Shown one piece after another: positions 21,176-31,803 of a DNA stretch of 64,000 nt (position 1 is its first letter; each line of letters begins with the position of its first letter). A model generated the notes under the pieces. It was not told where the DNA came from and searched no databases. It saw only the letters and a list, made by a program, of their open reading frames with translations. Source of the DNA: Acidobacteriota bacterium. GTDB taxonomy: Bacteria; Acidobacteriota; Thermoanaerobaculia; Gp7-AA8. Made by a program: the position numbers and the translations under genes. The DNA lies in the NCBI GenBank assembly GCA_003223645.1, contig QHVT01000013.1:62001-126000 (forward strand), given 5' to 3'.

Positions 21176-21190
21176 TTAGACTATGTCTAA
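21176..21190. promoter_or_regulatory. PerR/Fur-type operator palindrome
   Basis: TTAGACTATGTCTAA is a perfect 6-3-6 inverted repeat and fits the 15-bp, 7-1-7 Per-box layout (TTAtaaTnATtaTAA type). It lies immediately upstream of the perR ATG on the minus strand, where a bound repressor would block transcription of perR-ahpC-ahpD. Confidence 0.65.
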
Positions 21191-21403
21191 GTTTGGCCGA
21201 TATCAACAAATTCCCTTCCGCCGCGCGTCGTCTCTGCCATGCCGGGGAGCCCGCTCTATCGAACGGTTGAGTCGAATCGTCAAACGTTCCGTACTCACTC
21301 GCATACGTTTCTGCACTTTGCGGTACACTGACACTTCCCGAAATCGAGCAGTCCGGCAGTACAACCGTCGAAGTAAGACGCGGATGAGTCCCTGGGTCCG
21401 GCC

Positions 21404-22282
21404 ATGACCGCGGAACATACGTTTCTGGAGCATCTCCCGACCATCGAGCGGATCGCCTCGTCCGTGGCGCGGCGGTACCATCTCAGTGCCGACGAGTCGG
21501 GAGAATTCGTCCAGGTAGTAAGCGTGCGTCTGTTAGACGACGACTACGCGATCATCCGCAAATTCGAAGGGCGCAGCAAGCTCTCGACGTACCTCACCAT
21601 AGTGATCCCGCGCCTCTTCCAACAATGGCGCACCGAACTGTGGGGCAAATGGCGTCCTTCGGCCGAGGCGCGACGCCTCGGCGATAAAGCGATCACGTTA
21701 GAACGCCTCATGACGCGCGACGGCTATACATTCGCCGAGGCCGTCAAAGAACTGACGACTCCGGCGGGCTCGCCTTACACCGAGCGCGAGCTCGAAGCGA
21801 TCTACATGCGCCTGCCGCCGCGCAATTCGCGTCCCATGCTCGTGCCCGAGGACGTGATCCCCGAAGGAATGATTGCCGTCCCCGCCGAGGCGGAAGACCT
21901 CGTTGAAATGAGCGATCGCGAGCGTGCCGCGCGCAATGCCGTGGCTGCCGTCGATCTGCTCATCGCCACCATGGATCCCGAGGACCGCCTCATCCTGCAG
22001 CTGAGATTCTGGCAAGAATTGACAGCTCCCGAAATCGCCGAACGCCTGCCCCACATCCATCCAAAGAAAGTCTACAAACGTCTCGACAAACTCGTCCTGG
22101 CCATGCGCCGCGCGTTGGAAGAGGCCGGCATCACCAAAGCCGACATCGAAGACCTGCTCTGCCGTGGCGACCAGGAGATCCGCTTCGATTTTCCGCAATC
22201 CGACGGGGAAATCCGCCCCTTCCGTCCCTCTGATCAACGAGGTGGGAAGAAGCGAGGAGGCAGCGAGGGAGGATCACAGTGA
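21404..22282 (+). CDS. ECF-like sigma-70 family RNA polymerase sigma factor
   Basis: The 292-residue protein has a region-2-like N-terminus ('RYHLSADESGEFVQVVSVRLLDDDYAIIRKFEGRSKLSTYLTIVI', the core-binding and -10 melting part) and a region-4 helix-turn-helix ('ATMDPEDRLILQLRFWQELTAPEIAERLPHIHPKKVYKRLDKLVLAMRRALEE'). A 90-residue linker and a basic, disordered tail make it longer than usual ECF factors. It overlaps the following gene by four bases (GTGA). That gene starts with an anti-sigma zinc finger and has a membrane helix, so this sigma factor is probably held at the membrane by it. The upstream spacer (21191-21403) shows no hairpin element. Confidence 0.88.
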   Translation: MTAEHTFLEHLPTIERIASSVARRYHLSADESGEFVQVVSVRLLDDDYAIIRKFEGRSKLSTYLTIVIPRLFQQWRTELWGKWRPSAEARRLGDKAITLERLMTRDGYTFAEAVKELTTPAGSPYTERELEAIYMRLPPRNSRPMLVPEDVIPEGMIAVPAEAEDLVEMSDRERAARNAVAAVDLLIATMDPEDRLILQLRFWQELTAPEIAERLPHIHPKKVYKRLDKLVLAMRRALEEAGITKADIEDLLCRGDQEIRFDFPQSDGEIRPFRPSDQRGGKKRGGSEGGSQ

Positions 22283-25200
22283 GCACTCCCATGCATATGA
22301 CGAACTGCCCGAGTGAAGAAACCCTGGCCGCCTTCATCGACGGCCGCCTCGACATCGAAGCCCGCCAAAGGGTCGTAGAACACGTGACTACCTGTGAGGA
22401 CTGCTACGCCATCGTCTCCTTCGCCTGGGATTTCCAGGCGGAGGAGCCCGCCGAGGCGGGCGAGGGCGGTCGTGGGGCGGTGGCTCGGGGCGGGGGGCGG
22501 GTGGTGAGGGGGCGGTTTGGGGGACGGGTGTGGTGGGCGGGGGCGGCGGCCGCGGCGGCGGTGGTTACTGTGTTTCTGCCGCCAATTCACAATCGGTTGT
22601 TTTCAGGGCCGTCGACGATTGTCAGATTAGTCGATGCGAGTGAGCACTTAGAAAAACGCCCTGTGGAAGGTCGATTGAGCGGCGGATTTTCCTACAAGAA
22701 ATTCGATCGTCCGAAGCGTGGCGGAGGCGACCAATCCGGCGATCTCGCCAGTGCGGACAACGATATCGCGCATCTGAATCTCAGCAACGTTGGCGCAGAC
22801 GTGGAATCAGAGGCGAAAAAACATCCGTCGCCGCAGAACCTTGCCGCGGCCGCAACATCGAGTCTTTTATTGCGGCAAATTACTCAAGCTGTCGACAACT
22901 ATACGCAAGCGCTCATTCAAGAAACCGGAACGACGGCGGTCGATGTTGCGGTTGGGCAGAGCAAGAACGCGGATCTTCTCAATGATCTAGCGGTTGCATA
23001 TTCCGATCGCGCTTTGACTGGAAACGATTCTACGGATCACGTACGGGCGCTGAATGCTATTGAACGGGCGCACCAGCTAAAGACCGACGACTTGATGATC
23101 CTCTGGAATCGCGCTCTGATTCTCGAGCGTGCCGGACATCGTCAGCAGGCATTCCAGGAATGGCAGCGCTATCTGGAGCTTGATGCGACTTCCCCGTGGG
23201 CAACCGAAGCGCGTGAACACCTGAGCGGGCTGCAAGAGGCCATGCGTCTCGATAACTTAAACGCCGTCAAGGAATCGCTTAAAGCCGCATTATCGCGAAA
23301 CGAGCTAGCACGGGCCGCGAGTCTCGTCATTCAGCACGCAGAGCAGCTTCGCGTCGATTGTGAAGAGGAACTATTAGCGGATATCGGAACTGGCGGTTAC
23401 AATGCGCAGCTGGTAGCATTCATCGCGCGTACGCTTGCAGAAGAAGAGCGAGATCCGCTGCTTCTCGATTCGCTGAACGCATTGAAATCGGCGGATACCG
23501 CCGCCACGCGAGCTGCCTTCAATGCATACCGGCTCGGATGCCGAGCACACAAGGACGGCCAATATAAGGATGCCATTCCACATTTTCGTGACGCTCGCCG
23601 GCGTATGGAAGATATCGCCAGTCCATTTTCGATTCGCGCCGCCTGGAATGAAGCGCGCATGCTTCTTTATGACGGGCAGAATCCGGCGGCGATTTCGCTA
23701 ATCAACCAAGAGTTGGGGCGCAATCAGGACGCCGCACGACTGTATCCTCTCGTCGCCGGTCAGCTGTACTGGATCCGTGGACTCGCGAGCCACGGATTGG
23801 GCAATCCGTCGATCGCGTTGCGGAATTATGAAAAATCATTGCCGCTTATCGAGGGCATTGGCGAGCCCGGCAGCCTTGCCGGCATCGAATTGGTGACCGC
23901 CGATGCGTACCGCGCGATGGGAGAGACGCGCGAAGCGTGGAGGCATCACTTTCGTGCAGTCAGGCTGCTGAATGCATCCATCGATCTCGAGCGGCAGCAC
24001 AATGTCCTGAACGGTGTGGTGCGCGCTGCAACGCGCGAAGGGTATTCATTTGCGGCCGCGCTGATTCATGACGGCGTGTTGGCCGTCGCAGAGCAGGGAT
24101 CAAAACCCTTGTTTGTCGCCGACGCCTGGCTCACCCGCTCTCAGTTCATGTTGAGCAATGCAGATTTTCCGGGCGCGAAGTTGTGCATGACGCACGCCAC
24201 GGCTGCAATGAGTCTCGTTTCGGACTCCGGAGCCAGAACGCGATTGGCAGCTGATATCGACGTCGCTGGATATCGCATTGACGAGGCACAAGGAGTCATT
24301 TCCATCGACGCATTGACCAAGTCGCTGGATCTCCTTCATGGAATTGACAATCGATCGCGGTTAGCGGAGCTGTACCTGCTGCGAAGCCGTGCATTTTCCG
24401 TGCGCAAGCAAGTCGCGTCCGCGCGTGCCGACATCGATGCCGGTCTTCGCGAGATCGATGCGCAGCGCACGCCGATGCGGAGCGATGAGCGGCGGACGTT
24501 CGCGACCGTAGCGGCGAGCCTCGTGGATGAAGGAATTCGCCTCGATCTGGACGCCGGAAATGACGAGAGCGCATTCGATCTCGCGGAGCGGGAGCGCGCG
24601 CGTGTGCTAGTTGAGGAATTTTCAAAGGCGCGCAACGAGCCCCTCCCGGCGCGGCTCCCCGTCAAGGAAATTGCGGCGAACCTTCCCGAACGGACGGCAG
24701 TGATCGCACAATCGTTGAATGCCAATCAGTTGATTACTTGGGTCATTCAACATTCCGGTCTCCGCACTTATCGGGCACCGATCTCGGCCGCTAAGCTCAC
24801 CAACGATGCGCAGGAGTTGATTACGCTAGTCGCGACGGATTCCGCCCTTGCGGCGATCCGCCGCCGGGCGGACGCGCTTCGGGCCGTGGTATTGCCCGAC
24901 GGGATTAACGCTGATCGCCTGATCATCGCGCCGGACGCTGAGTTATACGGAATCCCGTGGACGGTGCTGTACAACGCCAAGGCGAGAAAGTACGTGATCC
25001 AACAATACGAGATCACGATCGTTCCCAGTCTGGCGTTTTGTTGGGATCATGCCGGCCCACAGGACCGTGGATTGCGGGCGGCGCTCATTGTGGACGCGTC
25101 GCAGTCACGCGAGGACCACATCCTTCCGTCGGCGCGCGCCGAGGCGGATGTGGTCGCGAGCGTATTCCCGCAGCCTCATCTCCTTCGGAACGGCAGGGGA

Positions 25201-25665
25201 ACACGAGAGCAGTTTCGCCGGTCGATCGTCGCCGCGGACGTATTCCATTATGCAGGCCATGCCGTTGCGAACGTGATGCGCCCGGAACGAAGTCGATTAT
25301 TGATGGGAGCCGACGACAGCGAAGGAGTTACGGCGGAGGAAATCGCAAAGCTCCCCCTCAGCGGCCTTAGCCTGGTCGTGCTCGCCGCCTGTCGCACGTC
25401 ATCAGGGAACACAAATAGCGACGTGCTGTTGACATTGAGCACTGCGTTCATCTCCGCCGGCGTTCCGACTGTGATCGCCACATGGGCCGATGCGGACGAT
25501 GCGTCGACCGCCGAGCTCTTTGCGAGTTTCTATGGACTGCTTCGAAGCGGCGTTCCCGCCGCCGCCGCGCTGCGGCAGTCGCAACTTCGGCTTCTCGAGA
25601 GCCGGCAATTTTCTGCGCCCGGATATTGGGCGCCATTCATTGTCATGGGTTATTCGCGCGCCTAA
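22279..25665 (+). CDS. Zinc-finger anti-sigma / TM / TPR / CHAT protease fusion
   Basis: The 1128-residue protein has four parts. Residues 1-55 form an anti-sigma zinc finger with H-x3-C-x2-C ('EHVTTCEDC'). A single membrane helix (WWAGAAAAAAVVTVFL, about 88-105) follows a Gly/Arg-rich stretch. Residues about 190-800 are helical repeats of TPR type. The C-terminal 270 residues are a CHAT caspase-like protease with catalytic His994 ('YAGHA') and Cys1038 ('LAACRTSSG'). The start GTG overlaps the sigma-factor stop. It probably senses an input through the TPR part, releases the sigma factor and cleaves a partner. A lipoprotein and a metallopeptidase follow. Confidence 0.9.
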   Translation: MSTPMHMTNCPSEETLAAFIDGRLDIEARQRVVEHVTTCEDCYAIVSFAWDFQAEEPAEAGEGGRGAVARGGGRVVRGRFGGRVWWAGAAAAAAVVTVFLPPIHNRLFSGPSTIVRLVDASEHLEKRPVEGRLSGGFSYKKFDRPKRGGGDQSGDLASADNDIAHLNLSNVGADVESEAKKHPSPQNLAAAATSSLLLRQITQAVDNYTQALIQETGTTAVDVAVGQSKNADLLNDLAVAYSDRALTGNDSTDHVRALNAIERAHQLKTDDLMILWNRALILERAGHRQQAFQEWQRYLELDATSPWATEAREHLSGLQEAMRLDNLNAVKESLKAALSRNELARAASLVIQHAEQLRVDCEEELLADIGTGGYNAQLVAFIARTLAEEERDPLLLDSLNALKSADTAATRAAFNAYRLGCRAHKDGQYKDAIPHFRDARRRMEDIASPFSIRAAWNEARMLLYDGQNPAAISLINQELGRNQDAARLYPLVAGQLYWIRGLASHGLGNPSIALRNYEKSLPLIEGIGEPGSLAGIELVTADAYRAMGETREAWRHHFRAVRLLNASIDLERQHNVLNGVVRAATREGYSFAAALIHDGVLAVAEQGSKPLFVADAWLTRSQFMLSNADFPGAKLCMTHATAAMSLVSDSGARTRLAADIDVAGYRIDEAQGVISIDALTKSLDLLHGIDNRSRLAELYLLRSRAFSVRKQVASARADIDAGLREIDAQRTPMRSDERRTFATVAASLVDEGIRLDLDAGNDESAFDLAERERARVLVEEFSKARNEPLPARLPVKEIAANLPERTAVIAQSLNANQLITWVIQHSGLRTYRAPISAAKLTNDAQELITLVATDSALAAIRRRADALRAVVLPDGINADRLIIAPDAELYGIPWTVLYNAKARKYVIQQYEITIVPSLAFCWDHAGPQDRGLRAALIVDASQSREDHILPSARAEADVVASVFPQPHLLRNGRGTREQFRRSIVAADVFHYAGHAVANVMRPERSRLLMGADDSEGVTAEEIAKLPLSGLSLVVLAACRTSSGNTNSDVLLTLSTAFISAGVPTVIATWADADDASTAELFASFYGLLRSGVPAAAALRQSQLRLLESRQFSAPGYWAPFIVMGYSRA

Positions 25666-25667
25666 CG

Positions 25668-25679
25668 CTCTAATTAGAG
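25668..25679. promoter_or_regulatory. 12-bp perfect palindrome before the lipoprotein gene
   Basis: CTCTAATTAGAG lies two bases after the CHAT gene stop and just before the AAGGAGAG ribosome site of the lipoprotein gene. It may be an operator or a small mRNA stem; no evidence decides. Confidence 0.3.
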
Positions 25680-25692
25680 AAAGGAGAGTTCT

Positions 25693-26685
25693 ATGCGTTC
25701 CAAATTGGCAATGCTTGCCCTTGGCCTAGTCTTTTTCATCTCTGCATGTAAGAAAGAAGAAAAAATAGCGTCAGACACGTCGGCAACTTCCATGTCGGCA
25801 ACTACAACTGCGATCGATACTGAGACGTTCGGTGCACATACGACAGTACAGGTGATCTTCATCGGGATGGGCCTCGCAGATGGCGTAAAGGCGCCGAACA
25901 ACCCGGTCACCTTGCTTTTCCCGTCTGCGATGAATCACCAGGCTTTCATCTCCGTAGACAGCCGTTATTCGCCAACGTTGACGGACGCGATGATCCAGGC
26001 AGGAAAAACGCTCGATTCCGTACCGCACGACAGCTCGACGTACGCGCAATATACAATCAAAGGCGAGGAGATTGGATTCCAGGGGATTCAGGACAGCGAT
26101 CTGCAATATCGCGATGATGGTTCCATGTGCCCAATGCGCAACGCGGATGAGCATTCGCTGCACTGGATGCCGAGCCTGAGCGATATTCTCGGGTCCGCTC
26201 AGACACTGGCCACGACGGCGACAACGCGCACGCGGCCTATCGGCATCAATGCGCGACTAGAGATCGCCAAAGGGAAACTCGAGACCACGGTGCGCGATTG
26301 GCACGTTTGGGATTTTAAGGCTCAGGGAAGCGCTCAACCGGTATTCCGTCAGGCGCTGGCAGGCGTGCTGAAATACACCTTCACGATTCCGGCCGGACAG
26401 AATCTTGTGATCACCTCGCGGGTGCTGTCGGGCAACCAAGGTCCGCAGGATTTGATGACGGTCAAGCCCGATGGAAACCAGATCCTGATCACCTTCGGCA
26501 ACACGCTTCCGAATGACCGCTTCGAGCACGCGGTTGCGAATGTAAAAGAAGATCCGCATTTTTCGGATTATTACGAACTGCTGGCGACGCGGCTGAGCAC
26601 GATGCCGACTCCTTTTCAGAGTGAAGACGAATGCGGCGGCGGCGGATCAGAGCCGGGTGTAACATGCGGGTTGGTGCGAAGATGA
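25693..26685 (+). CDS. Lipoprotein of the CHAT operon, unknown function
   Basis: The 330-residue product has a lipoprotein signal (MLALGLVFFISAC, Cys19 being the lipidated residue) followed by a Lys/Glu- and Ser/Thr-rich spacer. The mature part has no family I recognise; 'TVQVIFIGMGLAD', 'VTLLFPSAMNHQAFISVDSRY' and 'LVITSRVLSGNQGPQDLMTV' suggest a beta-rich fold. The C-terminal 'DECGGGGSEPGVTCGLVRR' contains two cysteines that may pair. AAGGAGAG precedes the ATG, and the TGA overlaps the ATG of the metallopeptidase gene (ATGA). It may be a substrate or surface partner of the neighbouring proteases. Confidence 0.8.
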   Translation: MRSKLAMLALGLVFFISACKKEEKIASDTSATSMSATTTAIDTETFGAHTTVQVIFIGMGLADGVKAPNNPVTLLFPSAMNHQAFISVDSRYSPTLTDAMIQAGKTLDSVPHDSSTYAQYTIKGEEIGFQGIQDSDLQYRDDGSMCPMRNADEHSLHWMPSLSDILGSAQTLATTATTRTRPIGINARLEIAKGKLETTVRDWHVWDFKAQGSAQPVFRQALAGVLKYTFTIPAGQNLVITSRVLSGNQGPQDLMTVKPDGNQILITFGNTLPNDRFEHAVANVKEDPHFSDYYELLATRLSTMPTPFQSEDECGGGGSEPGVTCGLVRR

Positions 26686-28397
26686 GTCGTCTCCGACACT
26701 ATATCGTCATTGCGGTGATGCTTACGAGCGTTGTGGTGCTGGTGGCCGGCGCCGATCCTCTGGACCCGAAAGAGATTGCGAATTTCACGCAGCAATTCGG
26801 CGGCGATTGGACCATCCAATTTGATCAGGCGGGCCATGTTCGCTCTCTGGCGGGACGTTCCACAAAGATGTTCCAGGGACATGAGACAGAGGTGATCGAA
26901 AAACTCCTGCGACTGTTTGACATTTCGAAAGTAAAGCTCACGGAGACAACCGAATCAATCGGAGGAATCCATCTTCATTATGAGCAAGTCGTCGAAAACT
27001 CGGCCCTCGACCCCGACGGCCGGCCGATCGAGAACCGCCCGTTGATCGTGTCGGTCGATCGTGAGTCTCGCCTCGTCGGTGCCGCGACGAGCGACAGGGT
27101 CATCCCAGGAGAGCCCAAAGGCGCGTTCTACAAGAACAAGAAGGACTTCGAGAAGCGGCTAAAGCAACTCGGCTCCCATGTCCTCGGTTTCGACGGCGAC
27201 GGGATTCAAGTCCCGCATTTCGAGATTCGGGATGGCCCCATCCTATTCGCCAAAGACGACAACACCTATGTTCCCGCTTATCGTGTTTGGGTCTATGACG
27301 ATCAGGGCCGTGCGCGATTCGAGGTTGTCCTTGACGCCAGTTCTCAATCGATCCCGCCGCCAGTCGAAACTCGTGAGCTCGTATGGGACGCGGTTCCCTG
27401 GACGCGTGGGCTCGTCTTCCGGCCGAACCCGCGTGTCAGCTTGCGCGACGCTGCAATTGCGTTTGTGGACGTTCCATCTGAGAATCCCAATCCCTATTTC
27501 CCGGTATTCTTGCCGCGGCTCAATCCACCGAATGCACACGGTCAGTCACTCTGCGGGCAATACGTTTGCGTCGACGATGCGAATCCGGCCGCCACGGAAG
27601 TGATGCTCACTAGCAGTGGAGGGAACTTCAGCACCACCACTCGCGGCACGGCGCTTCTGCCGAGCGTCATGATCTATTACTACATTGACGGCGTTCAGGC
27701 GTATGTTCAGTCTCTGGGATTCACCTGTCTCGCAAATCGTTCCATCAAAGCCGATCCTCATGGTCCCGACGCGACACGGAACGCGTTCTATCATTTCGTC
27801 GATGGGACGCTGGAGTTCGACACCGACGGCAAGATCTATGCGGGCGAGGACGCGGACGTGATCGTGCACGAGTATGCTCATGCATTACAGGCCTCTGCCG
27901 CCGGCGCACGGTATTCGAGCAATCGCCAAGCAAGCGCGATGCGCGAGGGATTCGGCGACTACCTCGCCATGAGCTATCTCGAAAAGGAGAACCGCGACGT
28001 CGGCGCCAGCGGCTTTTGTTATGGCGAGTGGATGAACCAGGAAGGATGCAGTCGATTCATTGACGTGAATAAAACCATCGAGTCGTTTGATCCGAAGGCG
28101 GATGAACATCCGAACGGAACCCTTTGGGCGGCCGCTCTCTGGCGTCTGCGCGAGAAGGTTGGACAACAGGTCGCGGACACGCTCACACTTGAGAGTCACT
28201 CCTATGTCTACGACAAGCCGTCGTTCTGCCTGGGAGGAATGGCGCTGTTATCCGCGGATCAGGCACTTTATGATGGACACCATGGAGCTGCGATCAAGAG
28301 TGTGATGCGCGGAATGAAAGTCTTCGAAAACTTCGACAAGAATTCCGACAGGAAGGTGTTCTGTGACACGCGGATGATCGTCGCGACAGAGAACTGA
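26682..28397 (+). CDS. Secreted M36-like zinc metallopeptidase
   Basis: The 571-residue product has a signal peptide or anchor (YIVIAVMLTSVVVLVAGA), a propeptide-like N-terminal half ('IEKLLRLFDISKVKLTETT...', reminiscent of FTP/PepSY inhibitory segments) and a catalytic domain with His396-Glu397-x-x-His400 in 'VIVHEYAHALQ' and Glu422 in 'MREGFGDYLAMS'. The HExxH plus 'E(G/S)FGDY' spacing fits fungalysin-type M36 peptidases. Cysteine pairs (CGQYVC) suggest disulfides outside the cell. The ATG overlaps the lipoprotein stop by four bases, so expression is coupled. It is the fourth gene of the sigma/CHAT unit. Confidence 0.82.
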   Translation: MSRLRHYIVIAVMLTSVVVLVAGADPLDPKEIANFTQQFGGDWTIQFDQAGHVRSLAGRSTKMFQGHETEVIEKLLRLFDISKVKLTETTESIGGIHLHYEQVVENSALDPDGRPIENRPLIVSVDRESRLVGAATSDRVIPGEPKGAFYKNKKDFEKRLKQLGSHVLGFDGDGIQVPHFEIRDGPILFAKDDNTYVPAYRVWVYDDQGRARFEVVLDASSQSIPPPVETRELVWDAVPWTRGLVFRPNPRVSLRDAAIAFVDVPSENPNPYFPVFLPRLNPPNAHGQSLCGQYVCVDDANPAATEVMLTSSGGNFSTTTRGTALLPSVMIYYYIDGVQAYVQSLGFTCLANRSIKADPHGPDATRNAFYHFVDGTLEFDTDGKIYAGEDADVIVHEYAHALQASAAGARYSSNRQASAMREGFGDYLAMSYLEKENRDVGASGFCYGEWMNQEGCSRFIDVNKTIESFDPKADEHPNGTLWAAALWRLREKVGQQVADTLTLESHSYVYDKPSFCLGGMALLSADQALYDGHHGAAIKSVMRGMKVFENFDKNSDRKVFCDTRMIVATEN

Positions 28398-28920
28398 TGC
28401 GTCGCGTTCGTTTTTTCTTTTCAATTGCCGGCATCGCGTTGTTTGCGATCTTCTGGCAATGGCAAGCACCGGCGCTATGCTCCTTCCCCACCCCCTCGCC
28501 ACCGCCCGCGCGATCCTGGAGCTCGCCCAGAAGGGCCTCCTCACCAAATACATCGTCGCTTCGCTCTTGCGTCACCTGAGGCTACGTCGCTGCGCTCCTG
28601 TTAGCCGTCCCGGTTGGCGCGATCCTCGGGGCTTTGGAGACGTAGGGATCTGGCGATTGTCCCATCCTCCAGTTGCTTCGGCCCATCTCCCCGTTGGCTT
28701 GGATCCCGATTGCAATCCTATGGTTCGGGGCTGGGGACGGGGCTGCGATTTCTGATCTTTCTGACGAATTTTCTTCCGCTGGCGCTGACGGCGGTCAATG
28801 CAGTTCACAACGTTGATGAGACGCATTTGACGGCGGATGAGAATTTGGGCTGACGAAAGAGGAGTTGCTCAGGAGTGTGATCATTCCATCGCGTTCGAAG
28901 AGTACGTCGGCACGTGATTC
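28397..28920 (+). pseudogene. Decayed ABC transporter permease (SsuC/TauC type)
   Basis: Pieces of one permease are found in successive frames: 'MRRVRFFFSIAGIALFAIFW' (28397 on), 'LATARAILELAQKGLLTKYI' then 'VASLLR', 'GYVAALLLAVPVGAILG', 'QLLRPISPLAWIPIAILWFG', 'FLIFLTNFLPLALTAVN' and 'KEELLRSVIIPS'. The order matches the inner-membrane permease of nitrate/taurine/sulfonate importers, including the EAA-like region. At least four frameshifts separate the pieces and the C-terminal part is lost after about 28900. Its ATG overlaps the upstream stop (TGATG), so it may once have been part of the same transcript. Nothing else is seen up to 29030. Confidence 0.72.
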
Positions 28921-29029
28921 GCCGAAGGGGCGAAGATGCAGACGGAGCGGCGCTATGAGCCGGGCGACGCGACGGTGAAGTAGTTAGGCGAGGATTCAGT
29001 GGAGCGGCGGCCGCCGCCCCAATAAGACG

Positions 29030-30961
<1,932 letters not shown>

Positions 30962-31065
30962 GCGCGGGCGTTAAGCGCGATGCGGGCCGATGAATTCCGC
31001 GGGGGACGAGCACACGTGTCGCCGATTCGCGTGCATCGCGAAAGGCATCGTGGTCGCGCACGGCG

Positions 31066-31166
31066 CCGGAATGCAGAACGCAGAAGGCAGAATGCAGAAG
31101 TAAGAAGCCCGCCACCAGCCCACACCGGGCGGACGTGCTTCTCGATTCTCAATTCTGCATTCCGGA
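31066..31166. repeat. Hairpin element of GCAGAA/TTCTGC words
   Basis: CCGGAATGCAGAACGCAGAA... (31066-31107) faces ...TTCTGCATTCCGG (31153-31165), with CGCCACCAGCCCACACCGGGCGG between them. It fills the typA upstream spacer; no gene is seen between 30962 and 31227. Confidence 0.75.
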
Positions 31167-31227
31167 CGGTGCGCGCCGATCAGGCAACTCGCCACGCCCG
31201 CACAGCACGCTACAGGCGCGGGTTCGC

Positions 31228-31521
31228 TTACGCCTTGTACGCTTCCGGCACGGACACGCCGATGACTTCGTGCATCTCGACCTTCGGCTGTCCTTCGACG
31301 CCGACCTGCTGCACGCCCGGCATCAGACGCGTCGTGACGAAGGCTTGGAACTGCTCCGCGCTGTCCCAGACATCGATCACGTGGAAGCCGTCGTCGCCGA
31401 GCCACGCGACGTGCACGCGTCCGCCCGGCGGGACGTCGCGGTCCCACTGCACGACCTCGCGAACCTGTTCGTACTGCGCTTTCGACACTTCCGGCCAATG
31501 CATCGCCATCACGGTTGGCAT
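31228..31521 (-). CDS. Small alpha/beta-barrel-like protein (ABM-type)
   Basis: A 97-residue soluble protein, 'MPTVMAMHWPEVSKAQYEQV' at the N-terminus and 'WLGDDGFHVIDVWDSAEQFQAFVTTRLMPGV' in the middle. The pattern of a first strand, helix 'YEQVREVV', strand 'FHVIDVWDSAEQF' and helix is that of dimeric alpha/beta-barrel proteins (antibiotic-biosynthesis-monooxygenase-like). Such proteins bind small ligands or act on quinols or heme; the role here is unknown. GGAGGGAG lies six bases before the ATG, a strong ribosome site, so the gene is real. Confidence 0.75.
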   Translation of the reverse strand: MPTVMAMHWPEVSKAQYEQVREVVQWDRDVPPGGRVHVAWLGDDGFHVIDVWDSAEQFQAFVTTRLMPGVQQVGVEGQPKVEMHEVIGVSVPEAYKA

Positions 31522-31575
31522 AGTGCTCCCTCCGCGATGAGATACGACGTGGGGACGCTGCCGGATTGGTGGCGG

Positions 31576-31728
31576 CTAGGCCCTCGCCTGTTCGGCCCGC
31601 CGCGTGCGCATGTAGTCGCGCATGTACTCGCGCTTGCACTCGCGGCACTCGGCTCCTTTTGCCGGGTGCTGATACGTGTTCTGCACCGTCATGCGGTGCA
31701 GGCCCTTCTTACAGAGCGTGGTTTTCAT
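31576..31728 (-). CDS. 50-residue zinc-knuckle-like small protein
   Basis: Reading from ATG 31728, the product starts 'MKTTLCKKGLHRMTVQNTYQ' and continues 'HPAKGAECRECKREYMRDY'. It has one Cys near the N-terminus and a C-x2-C pair, with 'G.....CRECKREY', a pattern shared with phage- and HNH-associated small zinc proteins. GGAGGAG just before the ATG is a near-ideal ribosome site and strongly supports translation. It sits between the alpha/beta-barrel gene and the SH3 lipoprotein gene, all on the minus strand. Confidence 0.7.
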   Translation of the reverse strand: MKTTLCKKGLHRMTVQNTYQHPAKGAECRECKREYMRDYMRTRRAEQARA

Positions 31729-31803
31729 GCATCTCCTCCGTGAACACTCACAAAAACGATAAACCCAGTCTTGCGAATCACGGGCCTTATTTCTGGAAGA
31801 GCC

